NCBI RefSeq assembly: GCF_032854445.1
Contig: NC_088295.1
Coordinates: 50,643,385 to 50,707,384 of the forward strand
Length of the DNA: 64,000 bases
Direction of reading: 5' to 3'
Origin: Liolophura sinensis
Taxonomy: Eukaryota; Mollusca; Polyplacophora; Chitonida; Chitonidae
Below, in pieces: positions 1 to 13,500 of this stretch. The notes below the pieces were generated by a model. It saw only the letters and a program-made list of their open reading frames with translations. It did no database searches and was not told the origin of the DNA. The position numbers were made by a program, and so were the translations under genes. Every line of letters starts with the position of its first letter. Position 1 is the first letter of the stretch.

Positions 1-944
1 AGGTAGGAATTAGTACCTAGCTTGTCCGTGAGGTGATAAATGAGACCAAGAAGGTCTTGGAGACATGAAGTGCTGGGGAAATATGGTAGCAGGTTATAAA
101 AAAAAAAAAAAACCTCATCCAAAGAACGGAACATCAAAATGTAGCGCACCAGTGTCTAATAGGAGTGGGTGGGACATGAGCCAGCACTTCTGCTTAAACT
201 CTGATTCTACATCAGCTAAACCAATGTTTGTATGTCTGCCTGTCATTCAAGTTCAGTACAACTGGGATAATAGCCCTGGAAAATCTGTTGCTTTGGGCCT
301 TTATTTTACTTTTACTTATCTGATACCTATTTGATTCAAGTAGTGTTTGACTGGAAACGCCAGTGCCCAGGTTTTATTTTTTTCTATTTTTGCAGTTTTT
401 TTTTCAGAAACTACAATGTTGATCAGTTAATAACCCAAAAATTATAACATTATAACAAAAATTATAACCCATTAAAATGCAAACTTTTTTTGGATTCAAC
501 ATGGTTTATGTGAGTTGGTTGAGTTTTTTTTTCTGTATTTTTTTGTGATTTTTTATTAATTGGATGAGCACTAAACTAGTATATTTTATCTCCTTTTTGA
601 GTTTTATGTAGTACTGTAACAAACAAAGGAACAAGGCTGGTTTTGTGCCTGGTTTGACTGTTTGACTGGGTGATCTGTCTGGCTGTGGTACACACCAGAT
701 CATTGTCTCGTAATCAGGCTGAAATTTGTGTAATAAAGTGATAATAACTATCAGCTTCCTGCTGCCATCTGTGTAACGTTGACAGGTTGCTTTGTTACAA
801 GGCTCTTCCTCTACTATACACCTGTTGCACATGTGTACTTTAATTAGGGATTATTTACCTTCATATAAACAGATGATCATATGCTAAATCTTGTTGTCTA
901 TTTTAAAATATTATCTGTCTAATTATCTAATATTTTTTTTGACC
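1..944. other. no gene recognised
   Basis: AT-rich DNA with poly-A and poly-T runs. Short open frames occur on both strands, but none has splice context or a recognisable domain. Probably intergenic or intronic. Confidence 0.5.
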
Positions 945-1270
945 AGCCCCAATAGTTTGGGGTGCAGTAGATCCAGGGTCAATCCTGGGTCGAGTCACAT
1001 CTAAGACCTTAAAAGAGGAAGTTGTAGCTTCCTCACTTGGCATTCAGCGTTAAGGGGATAGTGCAATGACTGGTTGACCTGTGTAATCAGTATAATGGTT
1101 CAGGCAGGGCGCCTTACTTGCCTTTGGTAAGTCCTCTCAGGGAAGCAGCACTAGACAAAAGAGCGGTGGAAATCCATCCTGCAAGAAGGAGGTACATTAC
1201 AAGCACATGCTTCATCGTAATGTAACTGGAAAAATTGTAAATTACGATGTTAAACCCTCAGCATTCACAC
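945..1270 (+). repeat. SINE-B copy (diverged)
   Basis: About 325 bp aligned by eye with the copies at 23140, 43135 and 58515. It shares the block for the AAAAGAGGAAGTTGTA stretch, the GGGGATAGTGCAA stretch and the AGAGCGGTGGAAATCC stretch. The tRNA-like head is degraded here compared with the 43135 copy. Confidence 0.75.
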
Positions 1271-2699
1271 ACTTTAATATTTTCTGCACGTTTTACAGTA
1301 TTTTAAGAGCCTAGTCCATTGGTTCATGGATTCCCTTATGTGATATGTTGATGTACTCATTTTGTACATAAGCTTTGAGATTGGTTGGTCATGTTCCCAG
1401 CTTAGCTTCCACATTAACCACTCTGAACCATTACATTCACTCACCTGGAACTCGGTCCTGTCACCTGAGCTCTCCAAAGTGCCAATGCTGTACGCCACAA
1501 AAGAGGTGTCCCGTGATCTTAAACTAATTCTGAATTCATATCACCTCATTATATGAGAATAGTAAAGGCCATAACTTCGCAAATAATGCAAATGTAACAG
1601 ATGCACCCCCTGGGACGGCATCAGAACTTTGCAAGCCACCGTTTTCAAATCATGTGACTCGGTTGCTAGAGGGGACTCAGCTGCTCTTCCCAAAATTAAA
1701 ATCATCTTTTTACAAAATATAAGAGATTATAGTTCATTTCTGTTCATTATTAACACACAAATTGAAGCTAAGACTCCCAAACAATTTGTCATTCACCCTG
1801 TATATGGTGTACATCTCATTGGTTTCAATGAAATAATTCCACCAGTTTATTCCAACTCTAGTTGAAAATGGTGGTTAGCGAAGTTTGGCTTGCTGCCGCT
1901 GTAACATACATTTGTGACGTTATGGTCTTTATTATTCACAAATAAGTAGATGATGTGAAGTAAGAATTACTGAAGGATTACAGAAAACATTGTTTTTGTA
2001 TCGTACATCTTTGACATGTTGAGGGCAGCATGCTCAAAAACACAGAGTTCCAGGTCAGTGTATGGAAGAGTACAAATCAGTATTTCTGAAAGCTAAGCTG
2101 GGAAGAATGAAACAGACCTCAGATCTACTACCATCCATAACACCAGACAAAAATGTCCCCCAAACTGTTTTCATCTATATTTAAGAACTTTTACTGTGCC
2201 ATAAAAAAGGATTTAAGTATATGTACAGTAAAATATGGTGACCTTTTTATGACATGATCTAAGTGATGTAACGTCACATCCTGATCGTTTTCATTGTAAG
2301 AATGTATCATCATAGGAAGAAATCCTTAGAAATGTATTTTTGTAAGACACATGGAGTCATTCTTGAACTAGACAATATTTTTTCTGAACTGTTGGCTCTA
2401 ACTATTCTGAAAAATTGTGGGGCAGTGTGGGGAATGCAATATGGTTCATGTGCTTTGCAAGAGGAGATAAAAACGTGTTACATTACTTGTCTGCGTCTGT
2501 GCATGTTTTAATGGGTGATTCAAGTATGTAACATTGGTGTATTAAATCTCATGATTTGTGATGACATGTCTACTGGGTGTACGTTACATACTTGTGCAAT
2601 GTGTATGCACATGTTCAGAATGGGCCACTGTGTCATGGTGTCTTTTGAGGGTATAAGGCTAATTAAACATGTCATATTAGAATGTAACAAATGCTATGC
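1271..2699. other. no gene recognised
   Basis: Unannotatable AT-rich sequence. The short open frames show no domain, signal peptide or splice consistency. Confidence 0.45.
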
Positions 2700-3592
2700 T
2701 AGGATTTACTGCAGTGGTCCTTGGTCTAGGATTTACGGCAGTGGTTTTTGGTCTAGGATTTACGGCAGTGGTCCTTGGTCTAGGATTTACTGCAGTTGTC
2801 CTTGGTCTAGGATTTGCTGCAGTGGTGCTTGGTCTAGGATTCACAGCAGTGATCCTTGGTCTAGGATTTACTGCAGTGGTCCTTGGTCTAGGATTTACTG
2901 CAGTGGTCCTTGGTCTAGGATTCACAGCAGTGGTCCTTGGTCTAGGATTTGCTGCAGTGGTCCTTGGTCTAGGATTTACTGCAGTGGTCCTTGGTCTAGG
3001 ATTTACTGCAGTGGTCCTTGGTCTCGGATTTACTGCAGTGGTCCTTGGTCTAGGATTTACTGCAGTGGTCCTTGGTCTAGGATTCAGAGCTGTGGTCCTT
3101 GGTCTAGGATTTACTGCAGTGGTCCTTGTTCTAGGATTTACTGCAGTGGTGCTTGGTCTAGGATTTGCTGTAGTGGTCCTTGGTCTAGGATTTACTGCCG
3201 TGGTCCTTGGTCTAGGATTTACTGCAGTGGTGCTTGGTCTAGGATTTGCTGCAGTGGTCCCTGGGCTAGGATTTACGGCAGTGATCCTTGGTCTAGGATT
3301 CACAGCAGTGGTCCTTGGTCTAGGATTTGCTGCAGTGGTCCTTGGTCTAGGATTTGCTGCAGTGGTGCTTGGTCTAGGATTTACTGCCGTGGTCCTTGGT
3401 CTAGGATTTACTGCAGTGGTCCTTGGTCTAGGATTTGCTGCAGTGGTCCTTGGTCTAGGATTTACTGCAGTGGTCCTTGGTCTAGGATTTACTGCCGTGG
3501 TCCTTGGTCTAGGATTTGCTGCAGTGGTCCTTGGTCTAGGATTTACTGCAGCGGTCCTTGGTCTAGGATTTACTGCCGTGGTCCTTGGTATG
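2700..3592 (+). repeat. 27-bp minisatellite, about 33 units
   Basis: Head-to-tail copies of a 27-bp unit containing TAGGATTTACTGCAGTGG; successive TAGGATTTAC starts at 2700 and 2727 fix the period. Units differ by a few substitutions (TTTACT, TTTGCT, TTCACA versions). Because 27 is a multiple of three and the unit lacks stops in several frames, long open frames cross it: Ser-Arg-Ile-Tyr-Cys nonapeptides in one forward frame, Leu-Gly-Phe-Thr-Ala-Val in another, and Asn-Pro-Arg-Pro on the minus strand. This is best read as a consequence of the repeat and not as evidence for a protein. Confidence 0.92.
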
Positions 3593-6500
3593 GTTCCTAT
3601 TTGGCTGATTTAATTATCTCATTCTCATCTGGGTATTTCAGTTAACAGACAAAGCTGACCTTATTTGTCCGTGTGTCACATGTACATATAGATTTAACAA
3701 GGTTGCTTATCTAAAGATAAATGAGGTAGTTGATAATATTTGTCCGTGTATAAGTCTTTTAGAATTGCAAGCAGTTATAATTAGCTGAAGTTGTGATTCC
3801 AGCTATGGAGGTTGTTTATATCAGCTACATGCAGATATGAGGTGACATTTTCCCTCTGTACTGAGGTCAGTACCTGCCTGTCCACAAGAGGATTTGCCTC
3901 TAATCCAGCCTGACACAAAGGCCAGATACAGCATTGATAATGTTGTGCAGATTTTCAGTATTGAGCTCATAACAGACTCAAACAAAACACTGTCAAAGCG
4001 GCAATAGTGGATATTTTTACCAAAAACTCAGTATTCACTAATCAAAACTAATTTCTTGTACGTGCCAAGAATAGATAAAATTGCCTCTGAATTAGGACTG
4101 TTAGACTCATGCCTTTACTACTCATAGTATTAAAATGACTCCAAAATTTGAAAAGGTTGTAATTTTAGGAACTTTATTATCAGTTTTGAATGGCAGGACA
4201 TACACATGTTGACAAGGCTGATATTTTTGCAAGGTTATTCCAAAATAATAGCAAAAATTCAGTTGGATTTGCGTTGATCAATTTTTTGCTAAAAAAATCT
4301 CCATTATATCGTCTTTAAAGTAGATATCTACTTACTGAGAGTGTAATTACTTGAAGTGTAATAAAGCTCTTCACCCTGCTCCCGCTACCCTCCCCTCAGG
4401 GCAGTATAACAAACAATACCAGGTATGTTACTCATGCTGAGCTAATACGTCCATATGTATACAAAGGGAAAATATGTCATGTGTATTTATAATACAATGC
4501 ACCTGACCATCATTAATCCCCTCTCATTATTGGATCATCAAAATCCCACCCCACACAATTCAAGCCACTGACATATTTAGCCTAGACCTCAGCCCATTCT
4601 CTGTTGTCAGTTTGTTTTGATTGGGTCATGGCTACAATTGTATGCTGATTGGCCCTGCTTTTGGTGCCTTCTGTCAGTATTCTGTTAGACTTGGCAGAGT
4701 GCCAGGGCTGGCAGAGCTCCAGTGATTCCAACTCAATACTTGGTAGTGGCAGGATCTCAGGTGTGATTATATAGGACTGGTAGAGGGAGCCACGCCACAT
4801 TATTGTGTGTATGTGTTTACCTGAGGGGAATAGTATGTCTGAAGCTGTGGTGTTGATAAGCGAGGTATGTACAAATATACTGGTGAACAAAAACAAAATA
4901 TTGTTGTAAGGCAAGGAATTTTTCTTGATGTTTACCTTTCTAGGTCATTTTGGCTTTGTTATAAAGGTAAGGTACCCTTGGTCAGCTGTGTGTGGGATAG
5001 GTCAAACCAGTATCATGAACTATTCAGTGACAAAAAGAAATCATTGTCTTTGTGAGCAAGAGCTTAATATTTATGTTGTTAGGTCCTCGAATCTGTTTGC
5101 ATAAAGTTGCATACCTGGGTTGTTTAGGGTACCCTAGTATACATGTAATTGCCATGATCTGCAGGTAAATCCTGGTCACACCCTGGCTGAACAGTCTACA
5201 CTGGCTGAACAGTCTTCACACTGGCTTATGTGGATCGCTGCATATAACTCTTGATAAATGAAGTGATATGTTGAAGAAATAAGATGTGTGCAAGGCATGA
5301 TAACATGTCATAATTAATAAGCTTACTATTGTCCTGGCTGACTGTGACAGTTAAAGCAAGCACCTGCTGTGGCTGTCAATCTGAACCAATGAGGTGAAGG
5401 GATGTGGTTTTGCTTTGAGCAATCAGGTTTCCTCTGTCTCTAAACCTGACTGTAGTCAGATAAGGGAAACATTCTTATGTATAGTGTTAAACACTCGTCA
5501 AATCAATAAATAAGAAAATAGTATGCGAGTTTGGGTTAAGAGCAGTTTCCTGGCTTCTGATCAGTTGTGTTTTATTACATGTACATCCAGTGACAGAACG
5601 GTTGAACGTTGCCCTCTTGGTTATTCTCAAGAGGACAAATGCTGTGACATGTGCCAGGCTGTGACACATATCAACACAGTTTACACATAAAAAGTGATAT
5701 GTGATATGTGATGTGTGAGAGGTCCTATCAAATTTCAGACAATTTTCTGTGGCTGTGTGTCAGAATAAGTCAAAGTGAGAATCTCCCTGAGTCTGCTCAG
5801 CAGGGGGTAGAGCAAAGGGTTTTATCTTCTGTGGGTCATATGCTAATCTTGGACAAGTCTGCCTTCAGTCAGCAGTTGAACCCTATATACATTGATATTC
5901 AAAGAGTATACTTCTCTTGCTAGGGTTAATTTTTGTATGTATATTGGCTTTGCTGGAGAAATTGTAAATGGTTTTACAGTAATATCTTCCGATTCTTTGA
6001 AGTGGTGGGTGCTTAGTTTTAAAGTTCAGTAAATTAAATTACATTATGCTGTATCACTGGCGATGTAGCCACATGATTTACATTATGTTCGTGACATAGT
6101 ACAGAATACATGTACCAGTAGCTTAGAATTTGACCAATGAGCTATCAACACTGTGTAATTCTCAAACTCTCGCATTAACAAAGTCTTTTCCCTGTTTCTT
6201 GTGGTGACTTGAAGCCTGTCAACGGAGTTATCTATTTTTTTATGCAATATGTTATGTTAAGATTTTTATGCTGCACATTCAATAACGAATGTAATAGGGA
6301 CTATTTTAGCTCAACTTGCAACCATATTTAAAGTGGTAAACTGTTTGCTTGCTATGCACAAAGACACTTACCTTAGCTATGGAGCTAGCCCTGAGGGATT
6401 CTCCCAGGACCGGCCCTATAACCCACATCTGAGGGTGTATTGACGGCACAGAATGGCAGAAGGTTTGACATAGTTATTCAGACTTGGCATAGCTAGTCCA

Positions 6501-8844
6501 TCATAATGGACTGGTTGTCTTGTTGTTGTTCAGGCTAATAAGAGGAATCATGTGCTAATTCTGTGGTCTGAGGATCCATTGCAGAATTTTCACTATTTGT
6601 TGTGTAAGATCCAAACTGTTTGAATTATTTTAAGGATTAATTGCCAGGCTTGTGTAACATTTTGATTTCAGCTTGGAGAAGGTAATGATTTGTTCATTTT
6701 TTCTTCTTCTTTGATGACAAAGGTTGAATATACAGCTTCTCTTTTGAAGAAGGATACTTTTAGGTGGGATGGAAGTTTGCGTTTTAATGTGAAAACAAAA
6801 ATTATTAATGTGCCATATTGACAATAATAAGATAAAGTGATGATTCAGGAAGCTCTGAGTTTTGAGAATAAGCAGAAGATGTAGAGAATCCAGTTGATTT
6901 CAAACTGTCTGATCACATATTAAATAATTATTACCTGTATATGCAACAGCCTGTGGAAAACTGTTACAGTAAAGAGAAGACAATAGTTATATGTATATAT
7001 CTTCCTAATTCAACATAATTAATGACGTATCAATGCCTTTGACCAGTTATTTTTTGACTATGGACACTCTCAAATGAATACCAGTCATTCTAACACTTGT
7101 ACCACTTTTTTAACTACACTGTACATGTATGGCACAGAAAATCTGTGCGTTAACGTTAAGCTTTGATTACACCCATTGATTGATCAGAATTCATTAATCT
7201 GGAGATCTGACTTGCCTGTATTCTTAAATTGGAAGATAGCACCTGACTAGTGTCTATGCCCACTGAAAGACTACCGTTCAAAGTGTCTTAAACCAGCGTT
7301 AAATATTTTTTTAGATTTTCAAAAAAAAATTTAAAAAAAAGCTTGGTAAAAAAGTTTAGTGAAATATCGTCTTGACACAGCTTCAGCACTCCATTATCGA
7401 CGTCAAGGTGACGTAACGTTTATTCTAGCTCTCTATCAATGTCCAGGGTATTTTCTGTATTATAGGTTAAGCAGTAGCCTGTGACAGATCAAAGTTGTGG
7501 ACTTTGGCGATGAAGGTCCAAGTTATTAATAGAGCTGTCTCGGAAATTGGACATGCTGGAAGAATATTTTTTCCACTGCTTGAACGGTGATACTGAAGGC
7601 CTATTTACAAGGAACTCCGGCGACCATGTTTCAGTAGCCTAGCTGCAGATCCATGGCCAGGGTCTACTGTTCCTTGTTCAGGTCGGAGCCTGCGGAGGGG
7701 TTGTGCTGGTGATTTTGACCCCAATTAAATGTTTACAAAATTACGATAGGATTGTTGTACAACTAGATTCATGCTCAATTCTGAAACAAATGAAAATAAA
7801 TCCAAGTACCACTGAGGCTGATCTAGGCATTCGTCTGGATTCATTTGGATTTTATGCTTCAGTTTTGTAGCAGTGGCTTCTAAGATTAGAGAAGTGCTGA
7901 CTTAGTTATCGTGGACGTCAGAGAAAGCCCCTCAGCGTGAACATGGTGTTGCAGTAATTTTATTGTAATATATAAAAGAAAACAGAAAAAAAAACATCCC
8001 TTGTATGAAAGAAAGACAAAGGAACAAAATTTTAATTCTTCAGTTTTAATAAATTCAGAGAAATATATTATATCATGAAAGATTCTTAATTATTTTAAGC
8101 GTTGTCCAGTGAGATGCCGTCTTCTCATTCTCATAAGCGTTCGGCATCCCTAATGAAATTTGCATTGACTCGGATATTTGTTATTTAGAAACTGCTAACG
8201 AAACACTAAAATAAACGACAAGAAATGTATTTGGGGAGACAAATGTGGTTTAGGCCAAGACTGTAATCTACTGTCTGACATAATTTGTTATAGCAAAAAT
8301 CTGTGTGTTAACGTTGAATAAATCATCGGCTTTTAAATCAGCTGATTTTATGTCTGGTGGTCCGTAAGTGATACAGACTTGCTACACAACACTTTGTGAA
8401 ATGGCCCTTCGGCTACACGTAACTAAATCATTGTAAATGATCTTAAAATGATGTCTTATGGAGTAGTTTTGTGTTATGATATGTCACTTAATGGACTGAA
8501 TGGGTAGAGACTACCTCACAGCTTAGGGCGAGCAATCTGATAGCAACGTGTTTGATTGGATAAAATTCTCAAGATGGCTGCAGTATTGACATTTTCTTCT
8601 TTATGTTATTCAGTTGAGCACTGTACTGTCTTGTCCTTTAAACAAACCTCAACATACTATAGATAATAATCTCCTACTGTGATTGCTGGATTGATATTGA
8701 CAGTGTACACAACTATTTTGGGTGATAGTATCGCTGTAATGTGTAAGTTATGTCTGTTTGAAAAACTGCACGGGCTTGTTCTTTGAGAAAAATCTTTCGA
8801 TTCACTAGTGTAGTCATTCAGCCTGATATTTATCGTAATGTGGC
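3593..8844. other. no gene recognised (about 5.2 kb)
   Basis: Read on both strands for leucine-rich-repeat exons expected upstream of the CEP97-like gene; none was found. It contains only short open frames, poly-A and poly-T tracts and microsatellite-like stretches. It may be a large intron or 5' flank of the gene that begins its visible exons at 9692. Confidence 0.4.
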
Positions 8845-9085
8845 TGTGTCGACCTGCCTCATGGTATTAGAACCAGCTTTATGTAAATGGGGGTTCAAGT
8901 CCAGTTCATGCTGGCTTCCTCTCCGGCCATATGTGGGAAGGTCTGTCAGCAACCTACAGATAGTAGTGGGTTTCCCCCAGGCTATGCCCGGTATCCACCC
9001 ACCATAATGCTGGCCGCCATCGTATAAGGGAGATATTCTTGAGTACAGCGTAAAACACCAATCAAATAAATAAATAAATTTATTT
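8845..9085 (+). repeat. SINE-A copy, 3' two thirds
   Basis: Matches the full SINE-A at 41424 from the B-box-like GGGGTTCAAGTCC onward, through CCACCATAATGCTGG and ATATTCTTGAGTAC, to the AAACACCAATCAAA tail and AAAT repeats. The tRNA-like 5' head is poorly preserved. Confidence 0.85.
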
Positions 9086-9691
9086 AAATGACGTTTAGCA
9101 TTAGATTTCAATCTAATGACAATTTGGACTTTATCAACTATGATTTAGTTAATACAGGTGCGATGTGGCATTTGCATAATTTGTTTTCATATCATAATTA
9201 AAAGCAGTTGTTGATGGAAAAAGACAAACATCTCTGACAAGCCAAAAACTAAATATGTTTTCAAGTATATGGGTGCTTATATGAAAAGGTGTACCATGAC
9301 GTGTGACAATTGAAAAAATTTTCAAAATACCATGATTCACATTATCAGTTGTTTTTCACATAAAATAATCATTATATTTTCTGAAAAGCATATCTATTAG
9401 ATAACTAAGCAGCCCTGTTGACCTGTAACATTCCGAGAATAGTAGATGGTTTTATTATGTTGGACGAACATTGACAGACACACAAGTGAATTTCATACAC
9501 AATAATTTATTCATCAGTGGAATACATAAATAGCTTTGTTGTTGACTGGTGAGAATATTTATTTTGACCAACAAAATGGATTTTGATACACCACATTACA
9601 TCTTTTAACCTGTAAGCTTCATGTTTGTTTCTGAAAGTGTTTATTACTTACAGTCATTAAAATAATATTTGCTCTCTTTTTCTCTTTCCAG

Positions 9692-10585
9692 AATGGACAG
9701 AGGATTATGAGTCTGACCAGTTAGAGTCAGAGTCTGTGTACCTTCCTGTAGGGAGTCCTCACACTCCTCAGCTATCCTCACTGGCCACTGTCATTCATCC
9801 TCATTCCACAACAGAGCATGGAGCACAGGAGAAAGTGCAACCAAAACCACAGCGTCTGACACAGCACAAGGCACCACCTACAACGCAATCTAAGGCACAG
9901 CATCTGACACAGCACAAGGCACCACCTACAACGCAATCCAAGGCACAGCATCTGACACAGCACAAGGCACAGCATACAACGCAATCTACAATACAGCACA
10001 CAGCACAACCCACGTCATATTCAACATCACAGCCTGTAAAGTCGAGGGAGGTTCTGGCCATAAGGAAGGATTCCCCTGGGATAAAAACAGGAAAAGTCTC
10101 CCCAGAGCAGCTGCTCCGGATCCCGTCCCGCCCTGCTCCACAAGCTCCCAGCACCTCGACAGTCTCTAAGAGCAGGTTTGAAAGCCATGAAACACGTGCC
10201 ATTAAGCCACTGAACCAGGAGATTGCACGAGGTAGGACCCCTGCTCAGTCACAGCACAAAATGGATTTGAAAATTGAGCCTAAAGCTGGAAACAGAAAGC
10301 TTCTGAATACCGTGCCTGAGGTGACGAAAAGTGAGCCAAAAAAGAAAGAGGTCATTTCGCAGTCAGTTCGATCACATGCGCTGAGCCACATCAAAGATGT
10401 TGCTGAGAGCCGGAAGAATCTGAAGAAAAGTAGTCAACAACAACAACAACAGCTGGTGTCAGAGAACAGCCTGAATATAGGCAAGAGGCTTGTGAGAGAG
10501 GCCTGGCTAGGGGGTGGGGTGAGAGACTCAGGATTTCTCTCACGACCATCCAGTGATGCAATCGACATTGATAGATTAGATCAAG
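9692..10585 (+). CDS. CEP97-like exon a: disordered linker
   Basis: Acceptor CTCTTTCCAG, donor G|GTAATA; enters with two bases of a split codon and leaves with one. It encodes about 298 residues: an acidic start (WTEDYESDQLESES), three copies of a 16-residue Gln/His/Thr repeat, then a basic Ser/Lys/Gln stretch ending in a short polyglutamine run. No folded domain is visible, consistent with the linker between LRR and IQ regions in CEP97. Confidence 0.75.
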
Positions 10586-13500
10586 GTAATATTTTGTGAC
10601 CAGTTACAACAATACCTAAGTCTTGAACTTTTGTCTTGTACTTTCACAAGGGTATTTGACTTCTAGTAAAGGTTAGAGAAAAGCACTATTAATAGATGTT
10701 ACAGAAGAAAAACTTGTGTATGCTGTGTTCAAGATCTGGGCCCGGTTGTTCAAAACTATCTTGAGGGTTAATATCAGATTCAACTTTAAGCCAAGTCTTC
10801 AGTTTGTACTTTGCCGAAAAATGATTGTGCAGCATTGTGTCAGATATGAACTAAATCTACTGCTGTTCCATCTGGTCTGGGTACACCTGTATTTTTTGCT
10901 GGGTTTTGTTAAAATCGTAAATGTTGACCCTAATTCCTCAACCATTTCGCGTATCAAAGAGCAACTTTCAGTGTAATTTATGCATATTTTTAATTTCACT
11001 TTGAGAACAAAACTACATTGATTGGATTGGCCAATTTCAGGGTTTTACTAGAAAGTATAATTTTAACAGTATACACAGAATAATGCCCTTAGAATGTGCT
11101 TGAATAAATATGTTGCAAACTTGCAAAAAGGTTGAAGAATTGCAGTAATATGACTTAATACCGGTATTAGCTGATACACTTTTGAACAGCCGTGCCCAGT
11201 GGTATATTTTCATATCTAGGTAACACTCCTTTGTTCATCAAACTAGCCGGTTAGACTTAATTGTTTTAATTAGTAAATGCTGAAAATCCTAACTGGTGGG
11301 CTACCGTAGGTTTCTCATAATCCTTGGTTACGAAAAAGTCATACGCATACACCTTGAAGTTGTTCAAGTTAATATTATGTATTCTGTATAGATACATTAC
11401 ATCCCATACTGTATGTGTGTCAACAGAGAAGGCTGCTGCTACAAAGATCCAGTGTGTGTGGCGCGGCTACTGGGCACGTCAACACGTCCCCAGGGTGAGG
11501 TGGGTGCGAGAGGAGATGAGGAGGAGGAGGATGGAGGAGCACATCGTGTTTCTGAGGGCAGAACTAGACAGGTATGTACAGAATAGGGGACAGGTGAATT
11601 GAATTGCCTGGTAATAGCCTTTGAAAAATCTGAAAGAGCTAGTTGGGAAAAAATTTAAACAAAATCTAATGCTCTAACAGAATTAGTCTTTCATGTAAGT
11701 GAAAAATGATTAAACAGTGTTCAGTGCCAGTAAACTAAATAAGTCTTTCTGTGTAAATATGACCCTGGAAACGAGAATTTCATTTGAAAAAGGACAAGAA
11801 AAGAGCACTTTCGGTTAGACACTACAACATTCATTTAGTGCAACAGAAGAAGAAGTTAATGTATATTTCCTTCCATCACTGAATGGTCTTGCAGACCATG
11901 ATTGCTGTAAATTGTCAGTCATTGTTCACATGATTTTCTGCGGACAGACAAAAACTGCTGTACAAGGAGGAAAGAGAGCTAAGGCATCTACAGCTAGAGG
12001 CTATCAAACACCTGTGGAAGGAGGTACGTGTACAAGCTGTTAATTCCAACTTCATATCATACCACACTACTACAGGCGAGTTGTGGGTTAGAGGGGCTTG
12101 GCTTTCATTAACAAGGACACATGAAATGGGGGTTCAAACCCAGCCTTGGACAAGGTGATTGCCTCGCTTCAACAGCTCAGCTGGCTATTTGTGCAGTCTA
12201 TTGTTTGTTGAAAACTACTGGTCAGCTGCCAATATGGCTAGCGTGCAAATATGTTTGTCATCACACATGGAGAAATTTGCAAGTAACTTGCTGGAAGTTA
12301 GTGGCACTCCAGTTTTTTTGCAGCCATAAAAGTGATTGTCATTGGATAATAAAATGAAAAATTCTTGAGTATAGCATTAGGCAACAATCAAGTAAATAAA
12401 TCAAATCACATCAGTGTTATTCGGCTGATGTAATAATGTATTTATGTAAATATTACCATTACAACCTACAGCAGTTCACTTATATACATGTACGTGTAGA
12501 ATTTCTTTGTTTACATTTACTTTGATGCCACTTTCAGTCAGAATGAAATATTGGTATTGTTACAGATTATTTACCAGATTTTTACAGTTAATATCTTAAT
12601 GATCAGTTCAAACTTTTTTCGTGTGTTACAGTCTCCATTCTTCACTGCACCCAGGGAAGTTTTAACTCCTAAAGTCTTTTTGATATAATGTACATGAGGA
12701 ACTTCTTGACAAATGTTTTTGAAAGAGTAACATCTACATTTCAGGTTCAAGCACTACAGACTTGGAAAGCGAATATTTTGTCAGAACAGACCAGCTGTAA
12801 CCGACATAAACACCTCAACAAGGAGATGGAAAACACAATGGAAAAGATAGAAGTCATCAGCGAGCAAGGCTACATTAGGGAGAAGACAGTTACCTCCCCT
12901 ATGCCAGACGAAACCTTGGCCACTAGCAAACAACAAGAACTAGAGAAAACTTGTGCTTATCTGCAGGGCCAGGTAAACATCAGTTAGCACCACGTCTACC
13001 ATGGTGGTTTAAAGCTCTGACAAATAATTGAAAGTCTTATGAGGAAAGCGACATCACATCACTTGGATGTGGTCCGAAAGTATCATTTTATGAAATAGAC
13101 AGAAAACAGTGGCGCTGCGTCCAAATAAATCACTAATCTATGCGCTCACATTTTGATGGATACTATCCACAATGTGCATATTTCTGACAAAATATTGGCA
13201 GAACACATGAATGTAAAACTAACGAAGAAAGGCTTTATGTCTAAAATTGGTTAAACATTGTTCTTTATATACACAGTAGTATGATTAGACATGTTGGTTC
13301 TGGGAAGAGCATTAGATGGGATCCAGGGCCCAGACAGTTAATCCACATGTAGCACAGCATAATTTTGTGATAACACTGTGCCCAATTTGTTCTCAGGTAC
13401 AACAGTTACATCAGACCTTACAAGGCTTCTCACACCTTGTCCACTCCAGTCATCTACTCACTCAGGCATTTGAGAACCCCTGCAGAGGTAAGGTGCTTCA

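Noticed and set aside
2700-3592. CRISPR array
   Set aside because: Contiguous units without unique spacers, in a eukaryotic genome; a minisatellite.
2515-3645. Long open frames (376, 305 and 208 codons) as genes
   Set aside because: They exist because the 27-bp unit is divisible by three and lacks stops; several frames and both strands are open and no unique coding sequence flanks them.
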